Shown here: positions 27,159 through 36,031 of the stretch, in pieces
Numbering within the stretch: the stretch's first letter is position 1
Layout: the number at the start of each line of letters is the position of its first letter
NCBI RefSeq assembly: GCF_000317285.1
Contig: NZ_AJLN01000141.1
Span: forward strand, 57,432 to 121,431
DNA length: 64,000 bases
Source of the DNA: Chlorogloeopsis fritschii PCC 6912
GTDB lineage: Bacteria > Cyanobacteriota > Cyanobacteriia > Cyanobacteriales > Nostocaceae
Direction of reading: 5' to 3'
Notes under the pieces: model-generated
What the model was told of the DNA's origin: nothing
Databases searched by the model: none
The model's input: only the letters and a program-made list of their open reading frames with translations
Program-made: the position numbers and the translations under genes

Positions 27159-29156
27159 ATGGCACATTGTCATAGTTCTAATTCAGGAATCGCCTCGCTG
27201 ACATCGAAGCCTGGAGTAAAGCGAGTCGCTGTCATGGGGATGCCCAATGTAGGTAAATCCACATTGTTTAATCGTATTACAAAGGCAGGAGCCTTTGTAG
27301 GTAATTGGCCTGGTGTGACAGTTGACTTGCTGGAGGCAGAAGTCGAACTAGATGGACAAAAGGTGGAGTTCGTCGATCTGCCAGGAATCTATGACTTGGA
27401 GGGTTACTCTGAAGATGAGCGAGTCGTGCAAAGCTTTTTTGAAACCTATCCAGTAGATTTGGTATTAGTGATTCTTAATGCTGCTCAGATTGATCGCCAG
27501 ATTCGTCTACCCTTGCAAGTGAAAGCCTTGGGAATGCCAGCTGTAGTGATTCTGAACATGGCAGATGAGGCGAAACATTTTGGCATCAAAATAGATGAGC
27601 ACAAACTAGCAGAAAAGCTAGAAATGCCTGTGGTACTGGTAAGTGCTAAGTATGGTAGTGGCTATGCGATCGCCCTCCACAAAATTACTCAGGAATTAGC
27701 ACAAGAACGAGTTCCCATTGCCCCCATAGAACTAAAACGCCAGATTGAAGCCCATCCCTCGATACCAGAATCGCAAATTCAGGAAGTTCTAGCAGACACG
27801 GTGGAAATGCCCTCGCGCTTATTCAAGACGTTGACAGAACGTTTAGATGCAGTATTGCTGCATCCGCTACTAGGGCTACCGTTGTTCTTCCTGTCTATTT
27901 ATTTGATGTTTGAGTTTGTTTGGCTGGTGGGATTGCCATTACAGGATGTAGCCGATGCGATAACGGGATGGTTGCAGGAGGTAGCTATTGCTCCGGTGAC
28001 AGTCAATTTATCAGAGTTTTGGCGGGGTTTTCTGGTAGATGGGCTTTATGGTGGATTAGCTACGGTGGCATCATTTATTCCCTTAGTCATCACATTTTTC
28101 TTCATGATGGCGATCGTGGAAGATAGCGGTTACTTCTCCAGAGCAGCCTACATGATGGATTCCCTGATGTATCGCTTTGGCATGGATGGGCGTAGCTTTG
28201 TGTTGCTGATTATGGGGTTTGGGTGTAATATCCCGGCAATTATGGGAACGCGAGTGATGCGATCGCGGGCATTGCGCTTGCTAACAATTTTGATTGTTCC
28301 CTTTGCCCTCTGTTCGGCACGGTTAACAGTATTTGTGTTTATTATTGATGCCCTCTTTGATCGCACTTGGGGGCCATTAGTACTATTCTCACTTTACCTG
28401 TTCAGTTTCCTAGTAGCACTGCTAACTGGATTAATAATGAAAGGGCATTTTCAAAACCGGGAGCCATTTGTGATTGAACTGCCTCCCTATCGCTTTCCCA
28501 CACTCCAGCAAATCTTGCTGCGAGGATGGGGTGAATTGAAGCACTTCCTGCAACGGGCGACAGGATTTATTACAGCAGGGGTGGCTGGTGTTTGGCTGTT
28601 GAGCAATCTACCTCAAGGTACGGCAAACCCAATCGGGATGCTAGTAACCATCCCACTTTTGGTTGGCATGGTTACGGGTTGGGATGCGGTGAAAGGATTC
28701 TTGCAGCGAGCAGGTGGATTGATTGCGATCGGCGTGTTAGGCGTCTGGTTGCTAACCCATTTACCAGGTAATGAGAACGTCAGCTATGCCACTCGCATTG
28801 GAGAATTTTTCGCCCCTATTCTAAATCCGGCTGGTATACCTAAGGAGTTAACTGTTGCTTTGATTTTTGGGTTCATTGCCAAGGAAATTTTAGTCGGTTC
28901 TCTAGCAACCATTTACAATCTCACCGATCCTAATGCTGTTCAGGCAACCCTAGCTCAGACAATTTCACCAATTCAAGCTTACAGTTTCATGCTCTTTTGT
29001 CTGCTTTACACCCCTTGTTTGGCAACAGTCGCTACTATCCGCAGCGAATCTAAGAGTATCCGGTTTACCCTTCTATCAGTTACCTACGGTTTAATCTGGG
29101 CATGGGTTGTGAGTACGCTGTTTTATCAAGGGGCGAGGTTGTTAGGGTTGAGCTAG
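27159..29156 (+). CDS. feoB: Ferrous iron transporter B
   Basis: 665 residues. The G domain has GMPNVGKSTLFNRITKA (G1, residues 27-43), NWPGVTVDLLEAEV, DLPGIYDLEGYSEDERVV (G3) and ILNMADEA (NxxD, G4). A polytopic membrane part follows from about 230, with the gate motifs GFGCNIPAIMGTRVM and CLLYTPCLATVATIRSE. It is the Fe(II) permease of the inner membrane. Oddity: FLQRATGFITAGVAGVWLLS at residue 463 is repeated as FLQRAGGLIAIGVLGVWLLT at residue 514, an apparent 51-residue internal duplication in the second half of the membrane domain. Confidence 0.96.
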   Translation: MAHCHSSNSGIASLTSKPGVKRVAVMGMPNVGKSTLFNRITKAGAFVGNWPGVTVDLLEAEVELDGQKVEFVDLPGIYDLEGYSEDERVVQSFFETYPVDLVLVILNAAQIDRQIRLPLQVKALGMPAVVILNMADEAKHFGIKIDEHKLAEKLEMPVVLVSAKYGSGYAIALHKITQELAQERVPIAPIELKRQIEAHPSIPESQIQEVLADTVEMPSRLFKTLTERLDAVLLHPLLGLPLFFLSIYLMFEFVWLVGLPLQDVADAITGWLQEVAIAPVTVNLSEFWRGFLVDGLYGGLATVASFIPLVITFFFMMAIVEDSGYFSRAAYMMDSLMYRFGMDGRSFVLLIMGFGCNIPAIMGTRVMRSRALRLLTILIVPFALCSARLTVFVFIIDALFDRTWGPLVLFSLYLFSFLVALLTGLIMKGHFQNREPFVIELPPYRFPTLQQILLRGWGELKHFLQRATGFITAGVAGVWLLSNLPQGTANPIGMLVTIPLLVGMVTGWDAVKGFLQRAGGLIAIGVLGVWLLTHLPGNENVSYATRIGEFFAPILNPAGIPKELTVALIFGFIAKEILVGSLATIYNLTDPNAVQATLAQTISPIQAYSFMLFCLLYTPCLATVATIRSESKSIRFTLLSVTYGLIWAWVVSTLFYQGARLLGLS

Positions 29157-29235
29157 CAATTGCAGACATGGTAGATATACAATGTCTTTCTCACCTCGTA
29201 TCATTTCACAAAACTCTGATACAAATACAGGCGGT

Positions 29236-29263
29236 GTAGAGACGCGATATATCTCGTCTCTAC
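29236..29263. repeat. GTAGAGACG palindromic repeat
   Basis: GTAGAGACG, ten bases, CGTCTCTAC. A stem-loop of the kind scattered between genes in many cyanobacteria. Confidence 0.7.
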
Positions 29264-29367
29264 AAAGGTTTTGGCATTACGCAAAATTATTTTCACGCTG
29301 AGACGTAAGGCTTCTTGCGGAATTAACTAAGCGATCGCAACTATAAATTACAGAATTCTATCTTAGG

Positions 29368-29390
29368 AAGGTTGCAGTCTCTGCAACCTT
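29368..29390 (+). terminator. Hairpin downstream of feoAB
   Basis: AAGGTTGCAG, loop TCT, CTGCAACCTT: a perfect 10-bp stem followed by AATATCTTATTTTATT. Likely an intrinsic terminator, though over 200 bases from the feoB stop. Confidence 0.6.
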
Positions 29391-29620
29391 AATATCTTAT
29401 TTTATTCACTCAAAAACCTTACAGAATAAAATTATTGTGTTGCTGTCACTTTCTATTCACATTCGTTTTCCACACTGAATGTAGATGGAATTGATTATAG
29501 TTTTGTCATAATTAGCTTACAAGCTTTAGTTTTTAACATACCTTGCTAATCTGAGTATTTTCGTATCAATAATCAACTAAATAACAGTAAATAGGTAATT
29601 ATGAGTGAGAGGGAAATGAT

Positions 29621-30061
29621 ATGTCTGTTAACCATCTTTTAGGAGAATCTACACCAGTACAAAGCAATTATCATTCTCTGACAAATTTTAATGAAACAAA
29701 ACTAACTCAAGCAAACCTGAACGTAGAAAAGCCTAATGGAGAAATACTGAATAGAGAAAATTTAAATGGAGCATCTACTCCCGATCCAGCAATGATTGTG
29801 GCTCCTATTATATTTTTAGCAATGGCAGGGGTAATTGCTTCTCAGAAATTTAAGCTCTTTCATCAGTTTAATCGACTAAATAATTTACAACAACATTCTT
29901 GTCAAAACTGCCGTTATTTCTCAAATAATAAATATCTCAAGTGCGCTGTTAATCCCACTATCGCATTAACAGACGAAGCAAAGAATTGTCACGACTATCA
30001 TCCCCAAAAACCACTAAAAACTACTTGGTTTTCCCGTTTTACTAATAAAAAGTCTAATTAA
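29621..30061 (+). CDS. Small membrane protein with Cys cluster
   Basis: 146 residues, unknown function. A polar N-terminal 60 residues rich in Asn (NLNVEKPNGEILNRENLNG, short repeats of N-x-E/N-L-N) precede one hydrophobic helix (MIVAPIIFLAMAGVIA). A Cys pattern follows, NCRYFSNNKYLKCAVNP and KNCHDYHP, similar to the cluster in the 7120-7533 protein. A metal-binding cytoplasmic knob on a membrane anchor is possible. Confidence 0.65.
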   Translation: MSVNHLLGESTPVQSNYHSLTNFNETKLTQANLNVEKPNGEILNRENLNGASTPDPAMIVAPIIFLAMAGVIASQKFKLFHQFNRLNNLQQHSCQNCRYFSNNKYLKCAVNPTIALTDEAKNCHDYHPQKPLKTTWFSRFTNKKSN

Positions 30062-30210
30062 TTTGTCATTATCTCAATTCAAATAAAATATGAAAGCATT
30101 TTAAATGCTGCTAATAGCTATTAGCCATTAGCTATTAACTACTAACTGTTTTGAGTTTTGCTACAGCACTTCCACACGCCATTATCATGGTTATTTGCAA
30201 AAAGGTATAA

Positions 30211-31503
30211 ATGTCTTTACACCGCAGAGATTTTCTGATTTACTCAGGTTTGGGAGCAGTTTCCAGTGCCTTATTAAGCGTTGCCAGCTGTAGCAATAAG
30301 TTAATGGCAACTAATACGAAAGTAACGGAGGATGAGGCTGGAAGTGAAGATGATTGGGAAAAAGTACGCGCTCAATTCAATTTAGATCCAAACTACATCC
30401 ACATGGCAGGCTTACTGCTAACTTCCCACCCAATACCAGTTCAAGAAGTAATAGAAAAACACCAACGCGAGCTAAATCAAAACCCAACACTGTATTTAGA
30501 ACAGAACAATTCCCAACTTACACAGGAGGTTCGGAATACAGCCGCAAACTATATGGGTGCGAAATCTAGCGATATTGCCCTCACTGACAGCACGACAATG
30601 GGAACTGCACTAGTAATCAACGGTTTGCAAATCCGTGAAAATCAGGAGATGCTAACTACTGAATTTGACTATTACTCCACCCACGAGTCATTGCGCTACA
30701 AGGCGGCACGTGCAGGAGCAAGAGTGCGAGAAATACCCCTCTACCAAAATATTCAAAAGGTTTCAGAAGATGAAATTGTCGATACGCTCACTAACGCTAT
30801 CCGTTCAGAAACCCGCTTAGTAACGGCAACGTGGGTACATTCCAGCACTGGTTTAAAAGTTCCCGTGCGTCGAATTGCTGATAGATTAGCAGAAATTAAT
30901 GCTAATCGCACCGAAAGCGATCGCGTACTTTTATTTGTTGATGGAGTGCATGGTTTGGGCGTGGAAAACGCAACCATGGGCGACTTGAATTGTGATTTCT
31001 TCACTGCAGGAACCCATAAATGGCTATTTGCGCCTCGTGGTACTGGGGTAATTTGGGGTAATCCCAGATCTCAAGCTGCTATCTCACCGACGATTCCTAC
31101 TTTCACGCGTACAGGCGACTGGGGAGGGAGAATGACACCAGGTGGATTTAAGCCGTTTGAGCATCAGTGGGCGCAAGCAGAGGCTTTTAGATTTCATCAA
31201 CAACTTGGTAAATCAAGAGTGCAAGAGCGTATCCATAGTCTTTGCCGTCAGTTAAAGGAAGGGCTAGCTAATATGCAGCACGTAACCCTTTATACGCCTA
31301 TGTCAGAAAACCTTTCCTCCGGTATTGTCTGTTTTGATGTAGATAATCTCAGCCCCGTGCAGGTGGTGCGGCAACTCCGGCAGCGCAATATCATCGCCAG
31401 CGATACACCTTACTCACCTTCTCATGCTCGTCTGACACCAGGAGTATATAACACGCCTCAGGAAATGGAGCAGGTACTAAGAGCCATTCGGGATTTAGCA
31501 TGA
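30211..31503 (+). CDS. Class V aminotransferase-fold PLP enzyme with Tat/lipoprotein signal
   Basis: 430 residues. The N-terminus has a twin-arginine motif (HRRDFLIYSG), a hydrophobic stretch and a lipobox-like SVASC ending at Cys28. The catalytic part has LTDSTTMGTALVINGL, TATWVHSSTGLKVP, FVDGVHGLGVENA and the PLP Schiff-base Lys in TAGTHKWLFAPRGTG, as in isopenicillin-N epimerase/cysteine desulfurase-type class V enzymes. Export of a folded PLP enzyme by Tat is consistent with the signal; the substrate is unknown. Its stop overlaps the start of the antiporter gene by 4 bases, so the two are probably co-translated. Confidence 0.87.
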   Translation: MSLHRRDFLIYSGLGAVSSALLSVASCSNKLMATNTKVTEDEAGSEDDWEKVRAQFNLDPNYIHMAGLLLTSHPIPVQEVIEKHQRELNQNPTLYLEQNNSQLTQEVRNTAANYMGAKSSDIALTDSTTMGTALVINGLQIRENQEMLTTEFDYYSTHESLRYKAARAGARVREIPLYQNIQKVSEDEIVDTLTNAIRSETRLVTATWVHSSTGLKVPVRRIADRLAEINANRTESDRVLLFVDGVHGLGVENATMGDLNCDFFTAGTHKWLFAPRGTGVIWGNPRSQAAISPTIPTFTRTGDWGGRMTPGGFKPFEHQWAQAEAFRFHQQLGKSRVQERIHSLCRQLKEGLANMQHVTLYTPMSENLSSGIVCFDVDNLSPVQVVRQLRQRNIIASDTPYSPSHARLTPGVYNTPQEMEQVLRAIRDLA

Positions 31504-32570
31504 TGTTTAATTTTGCCAACTATCCTGTTTGGATCAACCTCGTCATATTTGCCTTGGCAGGTGGTGTTGTTTGTTTCAGTGGTGCGCGCTTATCTATCTA
31601 CGCCGATACGATTGCCGATCGCACTGGTTGGGGGCGAGCATTTATTGGCGCATTATTGTTGGGTGGGGCAGCCTCATTGCCGGAAATTGGAACTACAACA
31701 ACAGCATCAGCGATCGGTAATGCACCTTTAGCTGCTAACAACCTGTTGGGAGAGATAGGGATGCAGATGGCTATTCTAGCCTTAATTGATCTGGTAATGG
31801 TCAAAGGTGCGCTTACCTTCTTTGCTCCCCAACCAGTGCTAATGCTGGGTGGCGTCATCCTGGTGACACTCCTTGGCTTAGTCTTAGCTGCAAATGCTGT
31901 AGGAGAATTGGTGTCGCTGTTTGGAATTGGGTTATGGTCAGTAATTGTATTCGGTGCGTACCTAATCTCGCTATATACAATCCAGAGATATGAAAGGCAA
32001 GATTACTGGCGGGCGGTAACTTTACCCCATCAGCCAGCAGCAGAATCAACACAACAAAGACGGCAAGAACAACTGCATCAGTTGTCGCTCAAAAAAATTT
32101 TTTTATATTTTGCTGTGAACAGCTTTTTTGTTTTAATAGCAGGATGGATTTTGGCACAAATCGGAGATGCTCTTGGGGAGCAAACAGCAATGGGAAGCAG
32201 CTTTATCGGAGCTACTTTGCTTGCCCTTGCCACTTCCTTACCAGAAGCGATTACTACTATTAGTGCTGTGCGCTTAGGTGCATTTGATTTAGCTATTTCT
32301 AATATTTTCGGCTCCAATGCCCTCACTGTATCTCTGTTTTTCATTGCAGATATTTTCTATCGCGAAGGAACTATTTTTGCAGCCATGGATCGCCCGTCTA
32401 TGTTTATGGGTGCCTTGGCTATTGTCCTGACTTGTGTTTTTCTATGGGGATTACTGGAGCGAGATAACCAAACTATCTACCGGATGGGAGTAGATTCCAC
32501 AATTGTCATCAGTATCTACTTTGGTGGTTTGTTGCTACTTTATTCTATCAACAATGGAGTACTTACATAA
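31500..32570 (+). CDS. CaCA-family sodium/calcium antiporter-like protein
   Basis: 356 residues, about ten membrane helices, with two inverted repeats carrying the alpha motifs GGAASLPEIGTTTTASAIGN and LATSLPEAITTISAVRLGA then NIFGSNALTVS. CaCA proteins exchange Ca2+ (or other cations) for Na+ or H+. In the first alpha repeat NNLLGEIGM replaces the usual N-[IV]-x-GSN, so ion selectivity may differ. ATGATG start at 31500 or 31503; overlaps the PLP enzyme gene by 4 bases. Confidence 0.88.
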   Translation: MMFNFANYPVWINLVIFALAGGVVCFSGARLSIYADTIADRTGWGRAFIGALLLGGAASLPEIGTTTTASAIGNAPLAANNLLGEIGMQMAILALIDLVMVKGALTFFAPQPVLMLGGVILVTLLGLVLAANAVGELVSLFGIGLWSVIVFGAYLISLYTIQRYERQDYWRAVTLPHQPAAESTQQRRQEQLHQLSLKKIFLYFAVNSFFVLIAGWILAQIGDALGEQTAMGSSFIGATLLALATSLPEAITTISAVRLGAFDLAISNIFGSNALTVSLFFIADIFYREGTIFAAMDRPSMFMGALAIVLTCVFLWGLLERDNQTIYRMGVDSTIVISIYFGGLLLLYSINNGVLT

Positions 32571-32646
32571 TCTTGCTAGTTTTTTGACACAACTAGGTTT
32601 ACTGGGTGCGATCGCCTTTTTCAAAGAATTTGCTGAGTCAAAAACA

Positions 32647-32680
32647 AGATCCCCGACTTCTCTAAAGAAGTCGGGGATCT
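32647..32680. repeat. 34-base palindrome, copy 2 (15-bp arms, loop CTAA)
   Basis: Both 15-base arms are identical to those at 5972-6005; only the 4-base loop differs. It lies 77 bases after the antiporter stop and could also work as a terminator. Confidence 0.9.
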
Positions 32681-32785
32681 GTATCTCTAAATTTTTCCAA
32701 TTCAAATAGGATGACTATAGTTGCAATTGTTGCGAATAGTTAGTGATAATGTCAGTTAACCCTAAATCTTCTTTCAAGTCAAATC

Positions 32786-33451
32786 ATGAAAGCAAAACAC
32801 GCTATCAATCTCAGCAAAGGGCTAACTTTCTTCTTTATCTTGGGACTTATGTTAGTCTACCAAAACTTTACTCTTGGGGCTTGGGTATATTTAGCACTTC
32901 ACAGTACTTACGGTTTTCTTTGGCTACTAAAAGATAGTCTGTTTCCAGACAAAAAGTGGGAGCAAGAAGTTTCTATCTTACAAGGTATTTTTATATTTAC
33001 TCTAGTGAACTTATATTGGATAGCACCTTTTATTCTCATTAGTAGTGGCAATATACCACCACTACCATTAGTAGCAGCAGCCATTTCTTTGAATATTTTT
33101 GGTGTTTTTCTACACTTTGCTAGCGATGCTCAAAAATATTACACTCTTAAGTACCAACCGGGACTAATTACCGAAGGATTATTTGCTCGTTGTCGCAATA
33201 CAAATTATTTGGGAGAAATATTTATTTATACCGCTTTTGCCATGCTGACTCAACACTGGCTGCCATTCGCGATTCTTGGAGTATTTATCAGCACAGTTTT
33301 TATTCCCAATATGCTCAAGAAAGACAAATCTCTATCTCGCTATCCTGATTTTGATGAATATAAAAAGCGTTCTGGGCTTTTGTTCCCCCAACTGTTTACC
33401 GTAGACATTTCCAAACAAGAGAAGACTGCCGTTGAGAATACTCTTCAGTAA
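32786..33451 (+). CDS. Isoprenylcysteine carboxyl methyltransferase/DUF1295-like membrane protein
   Basis: 221 residues with about five hydrophobic helices. The C-terminal half has GVFLHFASDAQKYYTLKY, GLITEGLFARCRNTNYLGEI and DKSLSRYPDFDEYKKRSG, the layout of the ICMT/PEMT/steroid-5-alpha-reductase-like superfamily (G-x-F-x-x-x-R-x-x-x-Y-x-G-E). Members methylate or reduce lipid-like substrates, using SAM in ICMT. Substrate unknown. The ATG at 32786 starts the first helix; another frame beginning at 32743 is a shadow. Confidence 0.78.
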   Translation: MKAKHAINLSKGLTFFFILGLMLVYQNFTLGAWVYLALHSTYGFLWLLKDSLFPDKKWEQEVSILQGIFIFTLVNLYWIAPFILISSGNIPPLPLVAAAISLNIFGVFLHFASDAQKYYTLKYQPGLITEGLFARCRNTNYLGEIFIYTAFAMLTQHWLPFAILGVFISTVFIPNMLKKDKSLSRYPDFDEYKKRSGLLFPQLFTVDISKQEKTAVENTLQ

Positions 33452-33541
33452 CCTGCCCTAGCAATGAAAAAGTTGCCTAGTGCGTCTAATCAACTAACAT
33501 AAGTACAATGTCTGTCAAGGTGCGGCAACAGGTGAGCAGCC

Positions 33542-34432
33542 ATGTTAGAAAATACCCCTACTGAACCGTATGTGCCATTACCCCCAACTCAGACAGAACT
33601 ACCCTACGATGATGGTAAGCAAATGGAAAGCCAACGGCATAGGTTGCAAATGGATTTGCTGATTGATGTCTTAATGCCTTGGCTGGAAGAAAGAGAGGAT
33701 GGGTTTGTAGGTGGCAATATGTATGTCTACTACAATATGGCGCAAGTGCGGCACAAAATGGCAGTTGCTACAACAGAGATGCCCTCGCGCCCATTACTAC
33801 CTTATGCAAAGCCAGAAAAAGAACATATACAAATTGACAAAGCCGTCTATATCAGCGATTCTATACTGCACAGTCTCAACTTTAAAGGGCCAGATTTTTT
33901 TGCGGTTTTAGGAGTACCAAAAGGAGAACGTCGCAGTTGGGTGGTATGGGAAGAAGGCAAAGCACCAGATGTAGTGATTGAATTATTATCTGAGAATACT
34001 GCCTCAATCGATAAGAGTGAGAAAAAGCTGATTTATCAAAACCAACTCCGCGTTACAGAATATTTTTGGTTTGATCCTTTTAATCCTGATGATTGGGCTG
34101 GTTTCTCTCTCAGTGGTGGGCTTTACCAACCTTTGGTATTAAATGAAGACAATCAATTAATTAGTAGCTGTTTAAGGTTGGCATTGCAGTTGTGGCAAGG
34201 AAGCTATAAAGGAATTCATGCAACTTGGTTGCGCTGGGCAACATTACAAGGAGAATTGCTGCCTACAACAGATGAAATTGCATATCGGGAAGGGCAAAGA
34301 GCCGAAAAGGAAAGACAAAGAGCCGATCAAGAACGACAACGGGCTGAACAAGAACGACAAAGAGCTGAACAAATAGAGTCTTTACTGCTACAAACGGCAC
34401 GCAATTTACTGCAACGCTTCCACAAGGAATGA
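33542..34432 (+). CDS. Uma2 family nuclease-like protein
   Basis: 296 residues. The PD-(D/E)xK core of the Uma2/DUF820 family, very common in cyanobacteria, is seen in GPDFFAVLGVPKGERRSWVV, APDVVIELLSENTA and KKLIYQNQLRVTEYFWFDP. The C-terminus is a charged coiled coil of about four near-identical units (RAEKERQ, RADQERQ, RAEQERQ). Biological role unsettled; some are linked to mobile elements. A related gene is at 56291. Confidence 0.88.
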   Translation: MLENTPTEPYVPLPPTQTELPYDDGKQMESQRHRLQMDLLIDVLMPWLEEREDGFVGGNMYVYYNMAQVRHKMAVATTEMPSRPLLPYAKPEKEHIQIDKAVYISDSILHSLNFKGPDFFAVLGVPKGERRSWVVWEEGKAPDVVIELLSENTASIDKSEKKLIYQNQLRVTEYFWFDPFNPDDWAGFSLSGGLYQPLVLNEDNQLISSCLRLALQLWQGSYKGIHATWLRWATLQGELLPTTDEIAYREGQRAEKERQRADQERQRAEQERQRAEQIESLLLQTARNLLQRFHKE

Positions 34433-34549
34433 GGGTTTTATATAAAGTTTGGAAATTCTATCGTTAGATTTGGATATCATTTCCGGCAACATCATAAAAT
34501 CTGCAAGGGATAATGTATAAATTCATATCTTGCGCCTCGCCCCTAAAAT

Positions 34550-34630
34550 GCCTGGTACTGAAGTACCAGGCTTATAGTTTAAGTCAGTTAAAACTGACTA
34601 GGTAAGATTTGCAGTTAGTTTTAACTGACT
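34550..34630. repeat. Cluster of palindromic repeats
   Basis: GCCTGGTACT/AGTACCAGGC (34550-34571) is followed by AGTCAGTT/AACTGACT (34582-34599) and another AACTGACT at 34623-34630, a typical Nostocales intergenic repeat group. It immediately precedes TTAGCTTTGCAGCC, which also ends the 54-bp repeats at 12950 and 13993. Confidence 0.7.
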
Positions 34631-34704
34631 TTAGCTTTGCAGCCTTTGAAAGTTATTTCCTGGCAAGCACCGATCCATACGTGCATCTACTGTTTTATTT
34701 TCAC

Positions 34705-35913
34705 ATGATTATGTTTTCTAAACCTAAATTATTTTTATCATTTCTGATATTAGTGTTGAGTGTTTCAGGACTATTTCTCAGTGCTTGGATTATTGTTCCT
34801 GCTCCGAATATGTCTTTACTCGTGCTAGGAGTAGGAGCGCCAGAAGTTAGCCCGTGGTTATTTATATTAAATTTAGTATCTTTGGTGTTTGCTTTTTTCT
34901 ACATTCGTCGTCATCAACTCAAGCGTTTAGCTTTTATTTTCAGCTTGCTTGGCTTATTAATTTGTAGCTGGGTACTAATAAATATTCCAATAACTCAGAT
35001 GCAGATGACAAAAGCAATGGAACAAGGTTTAGGTGCGGATTATCTCAAGCAAGTTCCCCTCAAAGTCAGCGCAAATATGCAACCTTATCCCTTTATGCTA
35101 GTTAATACTTTTCGAGGTATTCCACTCAGTAAAATACGCCACAAATCAGATATTCTTTTTGCTACTCCCCAGGGAGTGCCCTTAAAAATGGAAATTTACC
35201 AACCTCCAAAGGTGGGGAAATACCCTGCACTTATAGTAATGTATGGCGGAGCTTGGCAAAGTGGTAATCCTCGCGCTAATTCTGAGTTTAATCAATATAT
35301 GGCAGCTCGTGGATATACTGTATTTGCGATTGATTATCGACACGCACCTGAGCATCGATTTCCAGCACAGCTAGAGGATGTGCTTACAGCCATCAATTTT
35401 ATTCGGCAATACGCCGCAGAATATGAAGCAGATCCAGAACGTATGGTATTGTTAGGACGTTCTGCTGGCGCACACCTGGCAATGCTAGCAGCGTACCAAC
35501 CAGATGCACCTCCAATTCGGGCTGTGGTTAACTATTACGGGCCTGTTAATTTAATTGAAGGATATAATGAACCGCCTTTTCCAGATCCGATTAATACTCG
35601 CGCTGTTTTAAAAACATTTATTGGTGGTTCGCCACAAGAATTTCCCAATCAATATCAAATTGCTTCGCCAATCAATTATGCAACACGTCCTGTACCTCCA
35701 ACTCTATTAATTTACGGCAGTCGCGACCATTTAGTACAAGTACGATTTGGCAGACAAATGTATGAACGTTTACATAAATCTGGGAACACCGCAATTTTGT
35801 TAGAAATACCTTGGGCAGAACACGCTTTTGATGCTGTTTTTAATGGTGTCAGCAATCAACTAGCGTTATACTATACCGAGAGGTTTTTGGCTTGGGCGAT
35901 GTTTAGGCAATAA
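34705..35913 (+). CDS. Membrane-anchored alpha/beta hydrolase (esterase/lipase family)
   Basis: 402 residues from ATG 34705; the frame upstream is repeat DNA. About three N-terminal hydrophobic helices are followed by an alpha/beta hydrolase: VMYGGAWQSGN (oxyanion region, HGG-like), IDYRHAPEHRFPAQLEDV, the nucleophile elbow LLGRSAGAHLAML, the Asp region LIYGSRDHLV and the His in WAEHAFD. It is close to the HSL/BD-FAE esterase type. Likely an ester hydrolase at the membrane; substrate unknown. Confidence 0.85.
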   Translation: MIMFSKPKLFLSFLILVLSVSGLFLSAWIIVPAPNMSLLVLGVGAPEVSPWLFILNLVSLVFAFFYIRRHQLKRLAFIFSLLGLLICSWVLINIPITQMQMTKAMEQGLGADYLKQVPLKVSANMQPYPFMLVNTFRGIPLSKIRHKSDILFATPQGVPLKMEIYQPPKVGKYPALIVMYGGAWQSGNPRANSEFNQYMAARGYTVFAIDYRHAPEHRFPAQLEDVLTAINFIRQYAAEYEADPERMVLLGRSAGAHLAMLAAYQPDAPPIRAVVNYYGPVNLIEGYNEPPFPDPINTRAVLKTFIGGSPQEFPNQYQIASPINYATRPVPPTLLIYGSRDHLVQVRFGRQMYERLHKSGNTAILLEIPWAEHAFDAVFNGVSNQLALYYTERFLAWAMFRQ

Positions 35914-35979
35914 TTTCATCATTACTCAACTTTATTGTTTTCATCCGAAATTGGTCTTGGCAACCACTCTATTCGCCTG

Positions 35980-36025
35980 GCGACTGGAAGTCGCGGCTAA
36001 ACAAACATACTCCGCCTGCGCGGAC
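35980..36025. repeat. GCGACT.AGTCGC / CCGC.GCGG dispersed repeat
   Basis: Two small hairpins, GCGACT/AGTCGC (35980-35994) and TCCGC/GCGGA (36011-36025), separated by CGGCTAAACAAACA. This paired-hairpin repeat is widespread between genes in Nostocales. Confidence 0.7.
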
Positions 36026-36031
36026 TAAAAT

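Larger units (their letters stand above)
29157..29620. other. Intergenic region after feoB
   Basis: 464 bases with a dispersed palindrome (29236-29263), a terminator-like hairpin (29368-29390) and otherwise AT-rich sequence. No gene seen. Confidence 0.6.

Noticed and set aside
34631..34644. TTAGCTTTGCAGCC, also present at the end of both 54-bp repeats
   Set aside because: Fourteen bases shared at a third site may be part of a widespread repeat or chance; not enough to claim a common element.
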